In this document: positions 11,251-22,116 of the stretch, piece by piece | How positions within the stretch are numbered: position 1 is the first letter of the stretch | Layout: each line of letters opens with the position of its first letter | Assembly (NCBI GenBank): GCA_973895155.1 | Contig: OZ316891.1 | Span: forward strand, 22,134,001-22,198,000 | Direction: 5' to 3' | Origin: Marsupella aquatica | Lineage: Eukaryota > Marchantiophyta | Length of the DNA stretch: 64,000 nucleotides | Notes under the pieces: model-generated | What the model saw: only the letters and a program-made list of their open reading frames with translations | The model's database searches: none | What the model was told of the DNA's origin: nothing | Made by a program: the position numbers and the translations under genes

Positions 11251-12400
11251 CCTAAATTGGAGCTGGGAACAGTTCCACACAGGTTTTGAAAGCTAAGACG
11301 TCGGTGATTTTGACGACCTGCTCAACAGATTCTAGTTTTCGAACTGCATCAGTTCGAGAACAATTGCTGCCCCATACGTGAATGCTTGGCTTCCTCTGGT
11401 TCGGTGAACCCAGATTGAGATAATTGGAAAACCACTTGATGACATCTCGCTTTCGAATACCCTGTACTTGCATGGCTTCAAGCTTCCTGGCCTCGAACAA
11501 GTATCTTCTCTCCCATATCTGCTCCCAGGAGCGGTCTGTTTCATCCATTAAAGAATGATCCCTCTCCATTTTGTCTGCAATGAAGGCCTTGAAACTCCTC
11601 ATCGCTCTTACCCGTTAAGATCTGTTGAATTGTACCAATGAAGGCATTCATGCGTTCATGAAGAAACGATGGTTCGATACTTTGAGTCCTGAACTAGAAT
11701 GCAAAATCCTAACACTGGTGTAACTCGCAACCCACAGTCCACGCTGTAACCAACTTGCTCCTTTGTCCTCAGCTGATTGAAGCATGGCTCGTCGACGCTT
11801 GCTTCAAAAAGATCGAGCATGGCCCTGGATCGCAAGGATTGCTGACCCACATCTTGTTCCAGTTGAAAATACATCTCAACGACTGAATTTTCCTCAGACT
11901 CGTTCTTGACATCCGCATCATAAACGAATGAATTGAATTGACTGGCAGCTTCTAAACCATTTCCTTTGGCCTTAATTCAGGAGGCAAGACCTTGGAAACG
12001 AGAGCCTCCTCTAAGATCTTGACGATGATGAGTGCCTCGTCTTCTGACAGGTTTCCATGGCACAGAACTTCCATGTAGTCTGCTCAAAGAGCTGAGGAAC
12101 GAACTCTAGAACATCTCGAGAGAGAGAGACAGGAGGCATGTGAGTTTCTCATCCACTTGCCAAAAGCACCGTTGAAGAATCTGGAGTAAGCAGAATGTTT
12201 CAGGGGCTTCATATTCGTATTTCGGTAAAATGTTTCCAAATCTTTCTGCATAGCCTGAAAGCGGTCTTCACTGGGCACAAATGTAGGACATAGCTCAGCA
12301 ATCTTGCGGGCAAGTACAGGGAGTTTCTCATTGAACACAAGCAGCTTCAGTTTAAGTTTGCCTCCAGAAACTGACACAAATTGGCCGTGTGTGCTTTAGT
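11251..12400 (-). pseudogene. Nardilysin-like M16 metalloprotease, C-terminal half, frameshifted
   Basis: M16 enzymes of the insulysin/nardilysin family are roughly 1000 residues long with an N-terminal catalytic half and a C-terminal half. Only the C-terminal half is here, read right to left: SVSGGKLKLKLLVFNEKLPV and NTNMKPLKHSAYSR (about 12377-12180), GNLSEDEALIIVKILEEAL and LPPELRPKE (12065-11965), NESEENSVVEMYFQLEQDVG, DEPCFNQLRTKEQVGYSVDC (to about 11656), and the IHVWGSN-containing tail (11602-11252). These blocks lie in different frames: there are breaks near 12155, between 12110 and 12060, near 11955 and near 11620. It is therefore a pseudogene, not an intron-containing gene. Its N-terminal half is absent; PRP6-like sequence abuts it on the right. 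A second broken copy of the family lies at 23.8-24.6 kb. Confidence 0.85.
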
Positions 12401-12446
12401 AGAGAGTTTCAATCAGAGCATCATGCAAAAGTCCCAATGAGTGATT

Positions 12447-13483
12447 TGATCAAAGCATTGAAAATGCTGCATCCATGATATCCGGGTCGTTTCCACAGGC
12501 GCTGCATGCTTCACAATAAACTCTTCTTTTGCTCTGCGTATCTGCGATTGCAATTGCTTTTGCCCACAATTTCCCATTGGGAGAACAAACTTTAAGTGCC
12601 CTAGCCATTAACAAGCTCTGCTGTTTGATTCTCGACTGACCTGTCAGAGCTCTGCCTTCTAGATTAATTGCTGCAATCCATAATGAAGGATCAATTTCAT
12701 TCCAGTACCTTGCTCGTTCTAAAACAGCACGAACTCTGTTGAACCCCTTCTTTTCCACCACTTCAGCTAAAGCCAACCAAAGAGCACAGCTGTGCTCACA
12801 AGTTTTGAGACCCTTCTCCAAAACTTGTTCTGCTCGTTCAAGATTGCCACATTTGTGCTCCAGCTGCCCTAACCTAAGATGAAATTCAGCAGATGCTACA
12901 AAATGCTCCTCAGGAGAAAATTGACAAACTTCTAAATAAAACAACTTGGCAGTTGCTGGAAATCCAGCAGTCACCAAATCATCCACCTGTTCCATACATT
13001 GCTCATGGGCCCCCTCCTGCTTCAAATCTAGTGCTAAATGAAGAAGTACCTCCCCTGTTTTCAAATTTTTTTTTTTTTCCAGCTGTTTTGCAAATCTAAT
13101 CCACATCTCATTACCAACTCTTGCTCCCAAAGTCCTCAAGCCTCTGTCTAGAATACCCTTATCAGATCCCAATTCCCAATTTCCTCTTCCAAAGAGGCAT
13201 GTGCTAACCAAATCCTGGGCTCAGAGGGCATCTTTACCGCACATTGTTCTAGAATCAGTCTAACCTCATCATATACTCCCAAACGTGACACACTAAACCA
13301 ATAATCATCATAAGCTATACAAGTGCAAGCAGCCCTGTAAAGGAGATGTCTTACTGAGACATCGTTCTCCACATATTCCATAAGATGTTTTTTAGCACCC
13401 AGTGAAATGTGACATAATGCACTTCCAATTGTACTCTCTTCTTTTTGGCAACCATGGTCATCCTGCTCCATCCTTTCAGTCAC
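12447..13483 (-). pseudogene. PRP6/STA1-like (PRPF6) HAT-repeat fragment
   Basis: PRP6 is a U4/U6.U5 tri-snRNP bridging protein built of HAT repeats. Two minus-strand stretches, 13483-13150 and 13210-12450, together give about 350 residues of HAT-like repeats. They include EPRIWLAHASLEEEIGNW, FHLRLGQLEHKCGNLERAEQ, CALWLALAEVVEKKGFNRVR, PSLWIAAINLEG and a GKLWAKAIAIAD segment. The order matches the C-terminal third of plant PRP6. The two stretches overlap in different frames near 13180-13210, so a frameshift separates them. The right frame ends soon after DPDIMDAAFSML, well short of the normal C-terminus, and no N-terminal U5-102 kDa domain is present. It is diverged and truncated at both ends, hence a pseudogene fragment. 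It sits directly against the nardilysin fragment. Confidence 0.7.
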
Positions 13484-13539
13484 CCTATGGCTGATCCTTC
13501 TTCCAATGCTGGCATTCAGAGAACTTATAGCAGATCGCC

Positions 13540-15524
13540 TCGATTGCTTTCATGTATTGCACTGTAGCCTGTTCCAACCACAATTATCATCAACACAACA
13601 CCTTGGCTCGCGAATGAGCAGCCCTGCACGTAGTCCATCACGTCCTATTCAAATTCCTTCGATACAATCTTCAAATGGACAACTCCACCGCAGAAAATGG
13701 TCTGAGAATTGTGCTTACACAAGTCAAATCATGCATGGCTTACCTGAAGTAGTAAGTGTCGGGATAGCTTTTCACTTTGGACTTGAATTTAAGAGCCGCA
13801 TAGATGCTCAAATCAGGTAGAATCCAATTGGAATGAGCGAATGGGCCTGGTCGGTTTAGCAATAAGTTGATCCAGCCTCTGAAGCCGATCTTACTCCTGC
13901 TTAGATAATAGCAATCACACCCGAAAGAATAGTATTGTTTGAACGCCGGAATGTCCAACCACTTGGGTACGCGAACACATAATGGCAGGCATTGTAGTAA
14001 GCACTCTGCTAGGCGCATACTGCGGCCATCTTCCTCACTGCAAACGTGACCCATTCTATGTCAGGTGGGGTTCGACTTTATTTATTGCACTGGAACCTGT
14101 TCGAACCACAATAAACACAACACCTTGGCTCGCCAATGCAGCAGCCCTACACGTAGTCTATTCAAATTTCTACGATACAACCTTCAAATGGACAACTCCA
14201 CCGCAGAAAATGGTCTGAGAATTGTGCTTATACAAGTCAAATCACGCATGGATTACCTGAAGTGGTTAGTGTCGCGATAGCTTTTCACTTTGGACTTGAA
14301 TTTAAGAGCCGCACAGATGCTCAAATCAGGTAGAATCCAATTGGAATGAGCGACTGGGCCTGGTCGGTTGAGCAATAAGTTGATCCAGCCTCTGAAGCCG
14401 ATCTTACGCCTGCTTAGATAATAGTATTGTTTGAACGCCGGAATGTCCAACCACTTGGGTACGCGCATTGTAGTAAGCACTCTGCTAGGCGCATGCTCCG
14501 GCCATCTTCCTCACTGCAAGCGTGACCAATTCTATGTCAGGTGGGGTCCGACTTTATTTATTGCACTGGAACCTGTTCGAACCACAATAAACACAACACC
14601 TTGGCTCGCCAATGCAGCAGCCCTACACGTAGTCTATCACGTCCTATTCAAATTTCTACGATACAACCTTCAAATCGACAACTCCACCGCAGAAAATGGT
14701 CTGAGAATTGTGCTTATACAAGTCAAATCACGCATGGATTACCTGAAGTGGTAAGTGTCGCGATAGCTTTTCACTTTGGACTTGAATTTAAGAGCCGCAT
14801 AGATGCTCAAATCAGGTAGAATCCAATTGGAATGAGCGACTGGGCCTGGTCGGTTTAGCAATAAGTTGATTCAGCCTCTGAAGCCGATCTTACGCCTGCT
14901 TAGATAATAGTATTGTTTGAACGCCGGAATGTCCAACCACTTGGGTACGCGCATTGTAGTAAGCACTCTGCTAGGCGCATGCTCCGGCCATCTTCCTCAC
15001 TGCAAGCGTGACCAATTCTATGTCAGGTGGTGGGGTCCGACTTTATTTATTGCACTGGAACCTGTTCGAACCACAATAAAAACACCTTGGCTCGCCAATG
15101 CAGCAGCCCTACACGTAGTCTATCACGTCCTATTCAAATTTCTACGATACAACCTTCAAATGGACAACTCCACCGCAGAAAATGGTCTGAGAATTGTGCT
15201 TATACAAGTCAAATCACGCATGGATTACCTGAAGTGGTAAGTGTCGCGATAGCTTTTCACTTTGGACTTGAATTTAAGAGCCGCATAGATGCTCAAATCA
15301 GGTAGAATCCAATTGGAATGAGCGACTGGGCCTGGTCGGTTTAGCAATAAGTTGATCCAGCCTCTGAAGCCGATCTTACGCCTGCTTAGATAATAGTATT
15401 GTTTGAACGCCGGAATGTCCAACCACTTGGGTACGCGCATTGTAGTAAGCACTCTGCTAGGCGCATGCTCCGGCCATCTTCCTCACTGCAAGCGTGACCA
15501 ATTCTATGTCAGGTGGGGTCCGAC
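13540..15524. repeat. Tandem array, about 486-bp units, roughly 3.5-4 copies
   Basis: The word TTGAACGCCGGAATGTCC recurs at 13939, 14431, 14917 and 15403, spacing 492, 486 and 486. Copies are nearly identical. The first unit (13540-13820) is the most diverged, and the last is cut at 15524 inside GTGGGGTCCGACC. Each complete unit has an open frame on both strands because 486 is divisible by three and changes are few. On the plus strand each unit contains TATGTCAG then a 210-base open stretch then GTAAGTGTCG, which looks like an acceptor-exon-donor cassette (for example 14541-14750). On the minus strand each has a frame containing PKWLDIPAFKQYY and LNRPGP. I recognise neither product. Confidence 0.9.
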
Positions 15525-15659
15525 CAAGATATGTTCGTTGGTGTTTCAGGACTGTGAAAATGGTTGCGACGCATGCAGACTGAGCTAGAAAATCTCGTTG
15601 CGCTAAAAGCAACACCAACGGACATCACAGAGCGGGAAGGACGATAGCACAACGGTACA

Positions 15660-15840
15660 GTCAATTGAAACAATAAAAATACCTTTTCAACTAATAATTG
15701 CTGAAAGGAACGAGCACCTGCCCACCGCTGGAGTGTCCAACTAAATAAATCGGGTGGTTCTCGTCCAATTCGTGAGAGTGTCCTGAAATTACGCCACCAT
15801 CCAAGTTTAGATGCCACACTCTAGCTTGGAACCCCAGTAG
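15660..15840 (-). pseudogene. Alpha/beta-hydrolase (lipase-like) fragment
   Basis: Minus-strand reading gives DENHPIYLVGHSSGGQVLV from about 15760 to 15690. This contains the nucleophile elbow GHSSGG of alpha/beta hydrolases, set in the HPI(Y/H)xVGHS context of a plant lipase-like family. A one-base frame change near 15688 leads into FQQLLVEKVF, which matches the family's next helix. No other family blocks are visible nearby, and the adjacent 486-bp array cuts the locus on the left. It is therefore a relic rather than a gene. Confidence 0.6.
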
Positions 15841-16314
15841 TCTTCATCCCGCCTTCTAATTGAAAGGCGAAACGAACACTGAGGGCAGGCGGCCGGTCCC
15901 GTGGGCAGCTAAGGAAGAAAATATTAGCATACTCTTTAATTGAGATATTACGCACATATGACCAGAACTATTGAAAATCAAATACAAACAAAGGATTTTT
16001 AGGTCCTTCTAGAACTAATATAACCAAGATGTGTCTATACCGCACATGGTTGACACATCCAAGATGGTCTTAGGGAAAGAAGATAATCAAGGGAATGCCA
16101 ACCACCGACGAGTACCCAGTTGTATAGGGACAAAGTATAGCATCGGAGAGACGATGATCCCTTTTTAGACTCACCCATCTTGACTGCTCACTTAGATCGA
16201 GAGGCTCATAATACACAACACTCTGGGCCTGCTCCAAAGGGCAACCACAATATGAATATCAAACAACGGGACATTGGAATAATAACGTCTTGATCCTAAC
16301 GGGCGGCCCCCTTC
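15841..16314. other. Intergenic, nothing recognised
   Basis: This is the spacer downstream of the minus-strand F-box/kelch gene. It probably holds that gene's 3' untranslated region; no further coding sequence is seen. Confidence 0.5.
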
Positions 16315-17733
16315 TCAAATGTGAAGAGCAGAAATGTAAGTTCCGGGCCACCTCTCACGATAAGCCCAGCCAGCTAACCCAGGCGAAATGGGGACATCAA
16401 TTCTTGCTCTCCGCCACACAATTTCCTTGTTTCCACCACCAACGCGGCCTCGACTTCGAAGAAGTAATTTTACTTTTTCGAATTCTCTTTCTTGCTCTAC
16501 CGTCACAATGGCAAGAAGCTCTTCGCCAACCGATAGAACTTCCATCGGTACAACCCTGAAAGAATCAACTGGTCCCATCTCGATCTCAGTGAAAGAAGAT
16601 GCATGAAGATATTCCCATGATCTTTTTTCAAAATCGTAGACATAAATGCTCGAACCGTCCATGGAATAAATCTTCCCGTGTGCAGTAAACATTATCTTGG
16701 GTTGCATATTTTGTACCGGATAGAGATCTTTCGGTAACATTATCCCCTCAGTAAAGTCTAACCCACAGAGACCCCACCCATAGACACCCCGGATGAAAAG
16801 TTCCACTGTTGTCCACTCATCTCTGATTGGATTATAAACCTCCAAGTTGTGATATATTTCGTGATGCCAAAACGGGTCACCAAATCTAGGACCAACAAGT
16901 CCACCATGCATCACGAACTTGTCTCCCAGCAATGCCACCTGATGTCCACATCGCCCAGAATTCAAGGGCTTAATAAAAGACCAAGTGTTGTCTTTCGGAT
17001 TATATACCTCTGACGTGCCTATATGCGCGTCATCAGTACCACCAAAAACATAAATTTTGCCATCAAGGACACCGCATCCGAAATGGCGTCTTTCAGTTAT
17101 CTGCATATTTGCACACTGTTGCCAGCCCACTTGCCCCGCCACATCAAATGCCAACATTCGGCTTGAACCAGTTGGAAATTCTCCAGTATCGGCCAAGGTA
17201 TGAACCTGCATCACATACACTTTGCCATCTAACGACACACTTCTGTACCAATACGTACACGCGAAGGGGGTAGGAAAAGGCGGTAATGGAGGGAGCTCGT
17301 AGCAACGATCCTCTTTCATCGAGTAGAGAGCAATCGAAATTGCACAAAAGCTTTCCTTTCTCGCCACAAAACCTTCAGAACGAAAATATGGAACAACAAT
17401 GAGCGTATCAGTCGAGCGATAACAGTCTCTCCCAGCATGGACTCGGCCGCTTCGAATCTCCTGGAGCCAAGTTCGACTTACTGACGACAAGGCGTAAGTA
17501 TCTTTCCAAGACAATTTCGGAACTATGTGACCCATTGTGATGTCATCCAAGATCCCTGGCAGAAACATGGAGTCAAGTACCTTCGAGAGAATCGACCGGC
17601 TGTTATTGCCGGTACTTCTCACCGTTGCCCGCTTCGTTCTTTTGGCCTTGAAATTGTCACGCAATTTCATTTCATGACATAATAAGATACATCGGGGCAG
17701 CAACACAGGCCACTTTGTTCTTTTGTTTCCCAT
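16315..17733 (-). CDS. F-box/kelch-repeat protein, 472 aa, single exon
   Basis: F-box proteins are substrate receptors of SCF (SKP1-cullin-F-box) ubiquitin ligases, and the kelch propeller usually binds the substrate. The ATG at 17733 opens an uninterrupted 472-residue frame. A basic N-terminus (residues 1-45) precedes an F-box at about 58-98 (LPGILDDITMGHIVPKLSW...VSRTWLQEI). Kelch-type repeats run from about 165 to 390, the clearest being 216-250 (GCGVLDGKIYVFGGT...SEVYNPKDNTW) and 260-303 with paired glycines. The C-terminus is WAYRERWPGTYISALHI. The length is normal for plant F-box/kelch proteins. Its 5' flank is a 143-bp tandem duplication. A broken partial copy of its F-box region lies at 22117-22408. 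The substrate is unknown. Confidence 0.9.
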   Translation of the reverse strand: MGNKRTKWPVLLPRCILLCHEMKLRDNFKAKRTKRATVRSTGNNSRSILSKVLDSMFLPGILDDITMGHIVPKLSWKDTYALSSVSRTWLQEIRSGRVHAGRDCYRSTDTLIVVPYFRSEGFVARKESFCAISIALYSMKEDRCYELPPLPPFPTPFACTYWYRSVSLDGKVYVMQVHTLADTGEFPTGSSRMLAFDVAGQVGWQQCANMQITERRHFGCGVLDGKIYVFGGTDDAHIGTSEVYNPKDNTWSFIKPLNSGRCGHQVALLGDKFVMHGGLVGPRFGDPFWHHEIYHNLEVYNPIRDEWTTVELFIRGVYGWGLCGLDFTEGIMLPKDLYPVQNMQPKIMFTAHGKIYSMDGSSIYVYDFEKRSWEYLHASSFTEIEMGPVDSFRVVPMEVLSVGEELLAIVTVEQEREFEKVKLLLRSRGRVGGGNKEIVWRRARIDVPISPGLAGWAYRERWPGTYISALHI

Positions 17734-17747
17734 TGAGGTACCAAAAA

Positions 17748-18033
17748 CTGTCGGTCTTCTTCGTCCTCAATCTCCCGTGAGGCCAAAGAAATGCTCAACG
17801 CTGCAAGAATTCACTTGTAGCACTCGCCCTTTTGCGTCGCGCCCCTCTTAGAAAACCCCCCACCTGCACACCCTAAACTTCGTCCTCGATCTGTCGGTCT
17901 TCTTCGTCCTCAATTCCCGTGAGGCCAAAGAAATGCTGAATGCTGCAAGAAGTTCACTTGTAGCACTCGCCCCTTTGCGTCGCGCCCCTCTTAGAAAGTC
18001 CCCCAGCTGCACACCCTAACCTTCGTCCTCGAT
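17748..18033. repeat. 143-bp tandem duplication in the F-box gene 5' flank
   Basis: CTGTCGGTCTTCTTCGTCCT begins at 17748 and again at 17891, and the two units match through TTCGTCCTCGAT with few changes. Both contain AAGAAATGCT and TTGCGTCGCGCCCCTCTTAG. Because it starts 15 bases upstream of the ATG, it may duplicate the 5' leader or core promoter. Confidence 0.85.
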
Positions 18034-18164
18034 CTTCCACGAGCTAATTTCCCCAGCTCCAACGACTTCCCGCAGGAGACAACTTACTACTTTAACCTTC
18101 ACAGATTCCCGACCCAAGCCGCGCAAGTCTGGAAACCTTCACAGCAGACGTAGGTGGAAACGGC

Positions 18165-18362
18165 TCAATAGGGGGTCTCAAGACGGGGCCGGGATTTAGG
18201 GTACTCTACGCAAGGGGGGGGGGGGAGACTTTTGAGACGGCTTGCCGGGATGACGCCCACTACAAGGTGGGGGGGGGGGCGAATTTTGAGACGGCCCGCC
18301 AAGACGGGGCCGGGATGACGCCCACTAAAAGGGGGGGGGGGGTGGAGAATTTTGAGACGGTC
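18165..18362. repeat. Three G-run repeats of about 70-75 bp
   Basis: The words GACGGGGCCGGGAT, GACGCCCACTA and AATTTTGAGACGG recur around three long guanine runs (near 18212, 18270 and 18331, each about 12 to 13 G). The G-rich strand could in principle form quadruplexes. Run length is also where assemblies err. Confidence 0.75.
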
Positions 18363-18367
18363 CATTC

Positions 18368-18437
18368 TGCACTATTAATGGAATATGTACACGGCACGTT
18401 TTTGCACTATTAATGGAATATGTACACGGCACGTTTT
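18368..18437. repeat. Perfect 35-bp direct repeat
   Basis: The unit, which includes ACTATTAATGGAATATGTAC, occurs head to tail at 18368 and 18403. A related AACCTCAAGGGATGGGC word is also duplicated just downstream, near 18445 and 18493. Confidence 0.85.
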
Positions 18438-20770
18438 TGAACGAACCTCAAGGGATGGGCAACAACCTGAAATAGGGCCCCGTTTTTTAATGAACCTCAA
18501 GGGATGGGCCAGGGAAAAACGACGTCGCACTCTTCCCTCTTTTATTATTGCATTCCATCTCAAGACTCAAACATGGAGCACATCAATTCCAACTCTCCTC
18601 TTTCTCCTCAATGCTCTATGGAAATGCATGACCTCTCAACTTACATTCTGCCCTACTAGCTTGATCGTCATCAGAAGGAAAGGTGAGGCAAAGATGAACA
18701 ATCATGGGGCCTCCATCGTTACTGTAATGTCATGGGGTTCTCCGACTAGATCCTAACAGAGTGCTAGACCGTGTGTCAACAGCTTTGTCAGGCTGGATTT
18801 GGACCTCCAGATTGGGTATTTTTGAGACAACATTGGAAGTGCGTGTGGGCCTTCAGTACTCATCTGTGATATGTGATACGTATGTCATTGTTTCATTCCT
18901 GAGCTGCAATAATTCTCATCTCTAACGGACGGTCCTCGAAAATCAAGACTTCTATACAGCTCCGAAAGCTGTTTTCGAAAACACAGAAATCCAGAATGAA
19001 ACCGTGTTCGCCACCAGGCTCACCGTCCGAATACTGCCACAATTGCCTTCCAAGTTTGGTACGCTGTCCTGTACCAACTATTGTTGCATGGAGAAAGTAC
19101 CAAAACTTGGAGGCATCCCAGTTTTGGTGCTTTTGTGCATCTGCATATGATCGATACTTGCTGTGGATGGCTCTGGACTCTACTTAGGTGGACTCCTTTT
19201 TAATGGATGTGGATAGACTTGATAGTTTGTACATGTTGCGTGCTTTATGAAAACAATGACAGACAACGAAACGTATAGCAGCTCATGATGGAGCGCAGTT
19301 TCCACACTTAACCTGTTGATCAATTTCTTCTACGGCAACTTCCGCCCCGTCGTTCCGCCACCTTTTCCTCTTCTTGCCGGATCCTCTTTGAAGTCCAATT
19401 CAATTTGTTCCTCCTCTAGCTCGAGAGTTATTACGACTGGACGTTCGAAGCCCGTGATATTGTCATGATCGACCTCCCTCTGTTCTTCCGAGTCAGGCAC
19501 AGCTTTCTTTCTTTCTCTGCATGAATCCTTCACTGTGCACCCATGAGACAATTAATCACGACAAAGGAAGGTCTCAAACGCTTTCAAGGGTATATTTCTC
19601 CAGTGAGTTCAGCCACTCGAGGTTGGTTTATTCTTGACTAGGCATTCCTGGAAACTCAATTTATTTTTTCAATTGGGTTTTGGACATTCAATGTTGTCTA
19701 TCCGGTGAGTTATACTTGACTGGGCATTCCTGGAAACTCATTTATTGTTTTCTATTGCGCCTTGGTCATTCAATACTGCGTCTCAAAGCTTCTGGTCATT
19801 CAATATGGTGTCTCAAAGCTTCTGGTCATTTATGGCGTCTGAAGCTTAAGATTCGAAGGACTTTAACTTAGTATTTGTCTCAAAGCTTTTGAAGGACTTT
19901 AACTTAGTAGTTGTGTCAAAGCTTCTGGTAATTAGGTATGAAGTCTCAAGCTTAAGATTTGAAGGACTTTAACTTAATAGTTAAAGTTACGGCATGGACA
20001 GAAAAAGTTATGGGTTACCAATTCATAACCCATCACTTTTTGGTCATTTGCCATGACCAGAAGTCACTGTAGAGGCTAGTGAAAAAGAAAAACAAGATTT
20101 TCACACAACCCCTGTGAAGAAGTTATGGCCATGGCCAAACTTCTGCAACTTTGACAATTTGAGACACACTAATATTCTCATTTTTGCGAGGCACCTTTAC
20201 TGCAAAGAAAGTGACTACCTGGCCTTTATCTTTCTCTAGGAGCCTCTATGTTTCTCATATGGTGAACTTCAAGTGAACAAGATTGCCCAAGGAAAAAGTA
20301 CTATCAAAATGAACCCCTTTTTGCTTTGTAAGATGAGACTAAATTGAGCAAGATTGCCCAAGAGAAAACAAACCTAATTTTTCATTTATTCCCCCCAAAA
20401 GAGACTATTTGAACAAGATTGCTCAAAAAATATTTATTAATAAAACCTGGTTTTTCCTTTGTTTCCCTCATACTAGCATTTTCGCTTTTGGGATCCTCTC
20501 CTGGAGCTTTTTGTTCTTGTTTTAAAAGGGCTTTAAGCGATTGAACTCTACACCTATGAGTCTCAAGTCAAGAGATCTAACACACAGCCATGCCTCTTTG
20601 GGCAGAGCCTTTAGTTCTTGGTCCAGGATATATATAAACTACTGTAATATATAAGAAATAAAAAAATCCCGCCAAATCCCTCCATTTGTGTGACCCCCAA
20701 TTGAAAATGAAGGATAAGACTCTACAGTGTACCTTGTATAAAACATGTGCTACATACAAGGTTTTCTCTG
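18438..20770. other. Intergenic; short interspersed repeats at 19780-19990
   Basis: A small minus-strand frame (19551-19330, 73 residues, acidic and basic, no recognised domain) is the only candidate peptide, and it is weak. Between 19780 and 19990 the words CTCAAAGCTTCTGGTCATT and GAAGGACTTTAACTTAGTA recur several times. Nothing else is supported. Confidence 0.45.
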
Positions 20771-20808
20771 ACTAGACTAGACTAGACTAGACTAGACTAG
20801 ACTAGACT
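20771..20808. repeat. ACTAG microsatellite, seven perfect units plus one imperfect
   Basis: ACTAG is repeated seven times from 20771 to 20805, followed by ACTTG. Confidence 0.95.
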
Positions 20809-22116
20809 TGGAGCATTAGAGGAGAAAGAGATTGACTTGAGATGTCTTAAGGTTTTTGGCATGGAGCTGGTAAAGGGGAAATAGATTGACATGAGATGAA
20901 ATATTATTGGCTTTTTTCTCTTGAGAAGAGAATTTTCGTTTTGGGGGGGTAAAAAAAAGGGAAAACATTTGCCTCAATATAGCATTGCATGACCCCACAC
21001 ATGGATTCCACAATGCCCAAATGGACTGTACGTTTGTCATTTTTGTCTATAATTATATTTTAAAAACTCATGACCTTATAGTCTGTAAATTCATTTTGCA
21101 TTTTTTTCTGTAAAATCATGAAAAAAATCCCGGATGGACTGGCAAAGCTTGGACAGACTTGTTCAGAACATTTAAACTGACTCAGATAACACTGTTTACA
21201 TGTTTGACTGAAATGTGACCTATAGATGGCCTCCTTACCCTTTGCAGCTGGTTTCAATTTTAACCGGTTTCCTTAGTAACTTGATTACCTTCAACCTGAA
21301 GGATGTCAAGACATCATATCATTACTCAAGATCACCATGATGTCTTGAGTACTTTCTCCCAAAGTAGTCAAGTCCAATGCACTACCAGTTCCTTTTTATT
21401 ATTGGTATTAAAACGACAATTGTTTTAGGCAGTCCATGGGGATGGACAAGAACAATGTCTCAGTCCATCCAGGCTTTAGTTTCATAAAATAATCCGTTGT
21501 ATTGATTAGTATTTTGATGTATCTAAGGAGCCCGTAAATGTATCAGGTTATGAGCACATGTTCATTTTGATATTATTGTCTGCATCTCTATACGCCACTG
21601 ACAGGCGAAATGATATGTCCACAAAAGGTGTATGTCTACCCTAAACCCTACACACTGCTCTGCCAAGCAACATACCAGAGAATCCTCTACTCCTCAACCA
21701 ACAACATACGACACTAGCTACACGCTGCTCTGCCAAGGTTAGCAGCATTACTAACACACCAACAGACTTACTTACGTTACTTTGATTGCGCTCCTCTACC
21801 AAGACATAAGGGACAAGACATTTGAAGTTTTTACTTTAGAGAATGATTTATTGTATGTTTTGAAAAACTCAAAAATGTAAATAAAATGGTTATGAGAGCA
21901 GTTTTGATTGAATCTTTTTATCTTTTGATTTGCATGTCAGGTTTTTTACATTCTCTTTTCTGGCATGGCGTCCCAGGTTTTACAAAGAAGTTGCCACAAA
22001 CATGAATGTATAACTTAATTTTATTCAAAAACAAGTTTCTTTGTGTTTGCAACGTGCCATGATGATGTGGCACGCTATGGAGCCAGGAATTTTGGAAAGG
22101 ACCCCAAATTGCATAA
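20809..22116. other. Intergenic, AT-rich, no gene seen
   Basis: Only short frames are present. A telobox-like CCCTAAACCCTA occurs near 21640, without a gene nearby that it could serve. Confidence 0.5.

Noticed and set aside
13540-15524. CRISPR-like array
   Set aside because: Units are 486 bp and near-identical throughout, without short repeats and unique spacers, and the DNA is eukaryotic.
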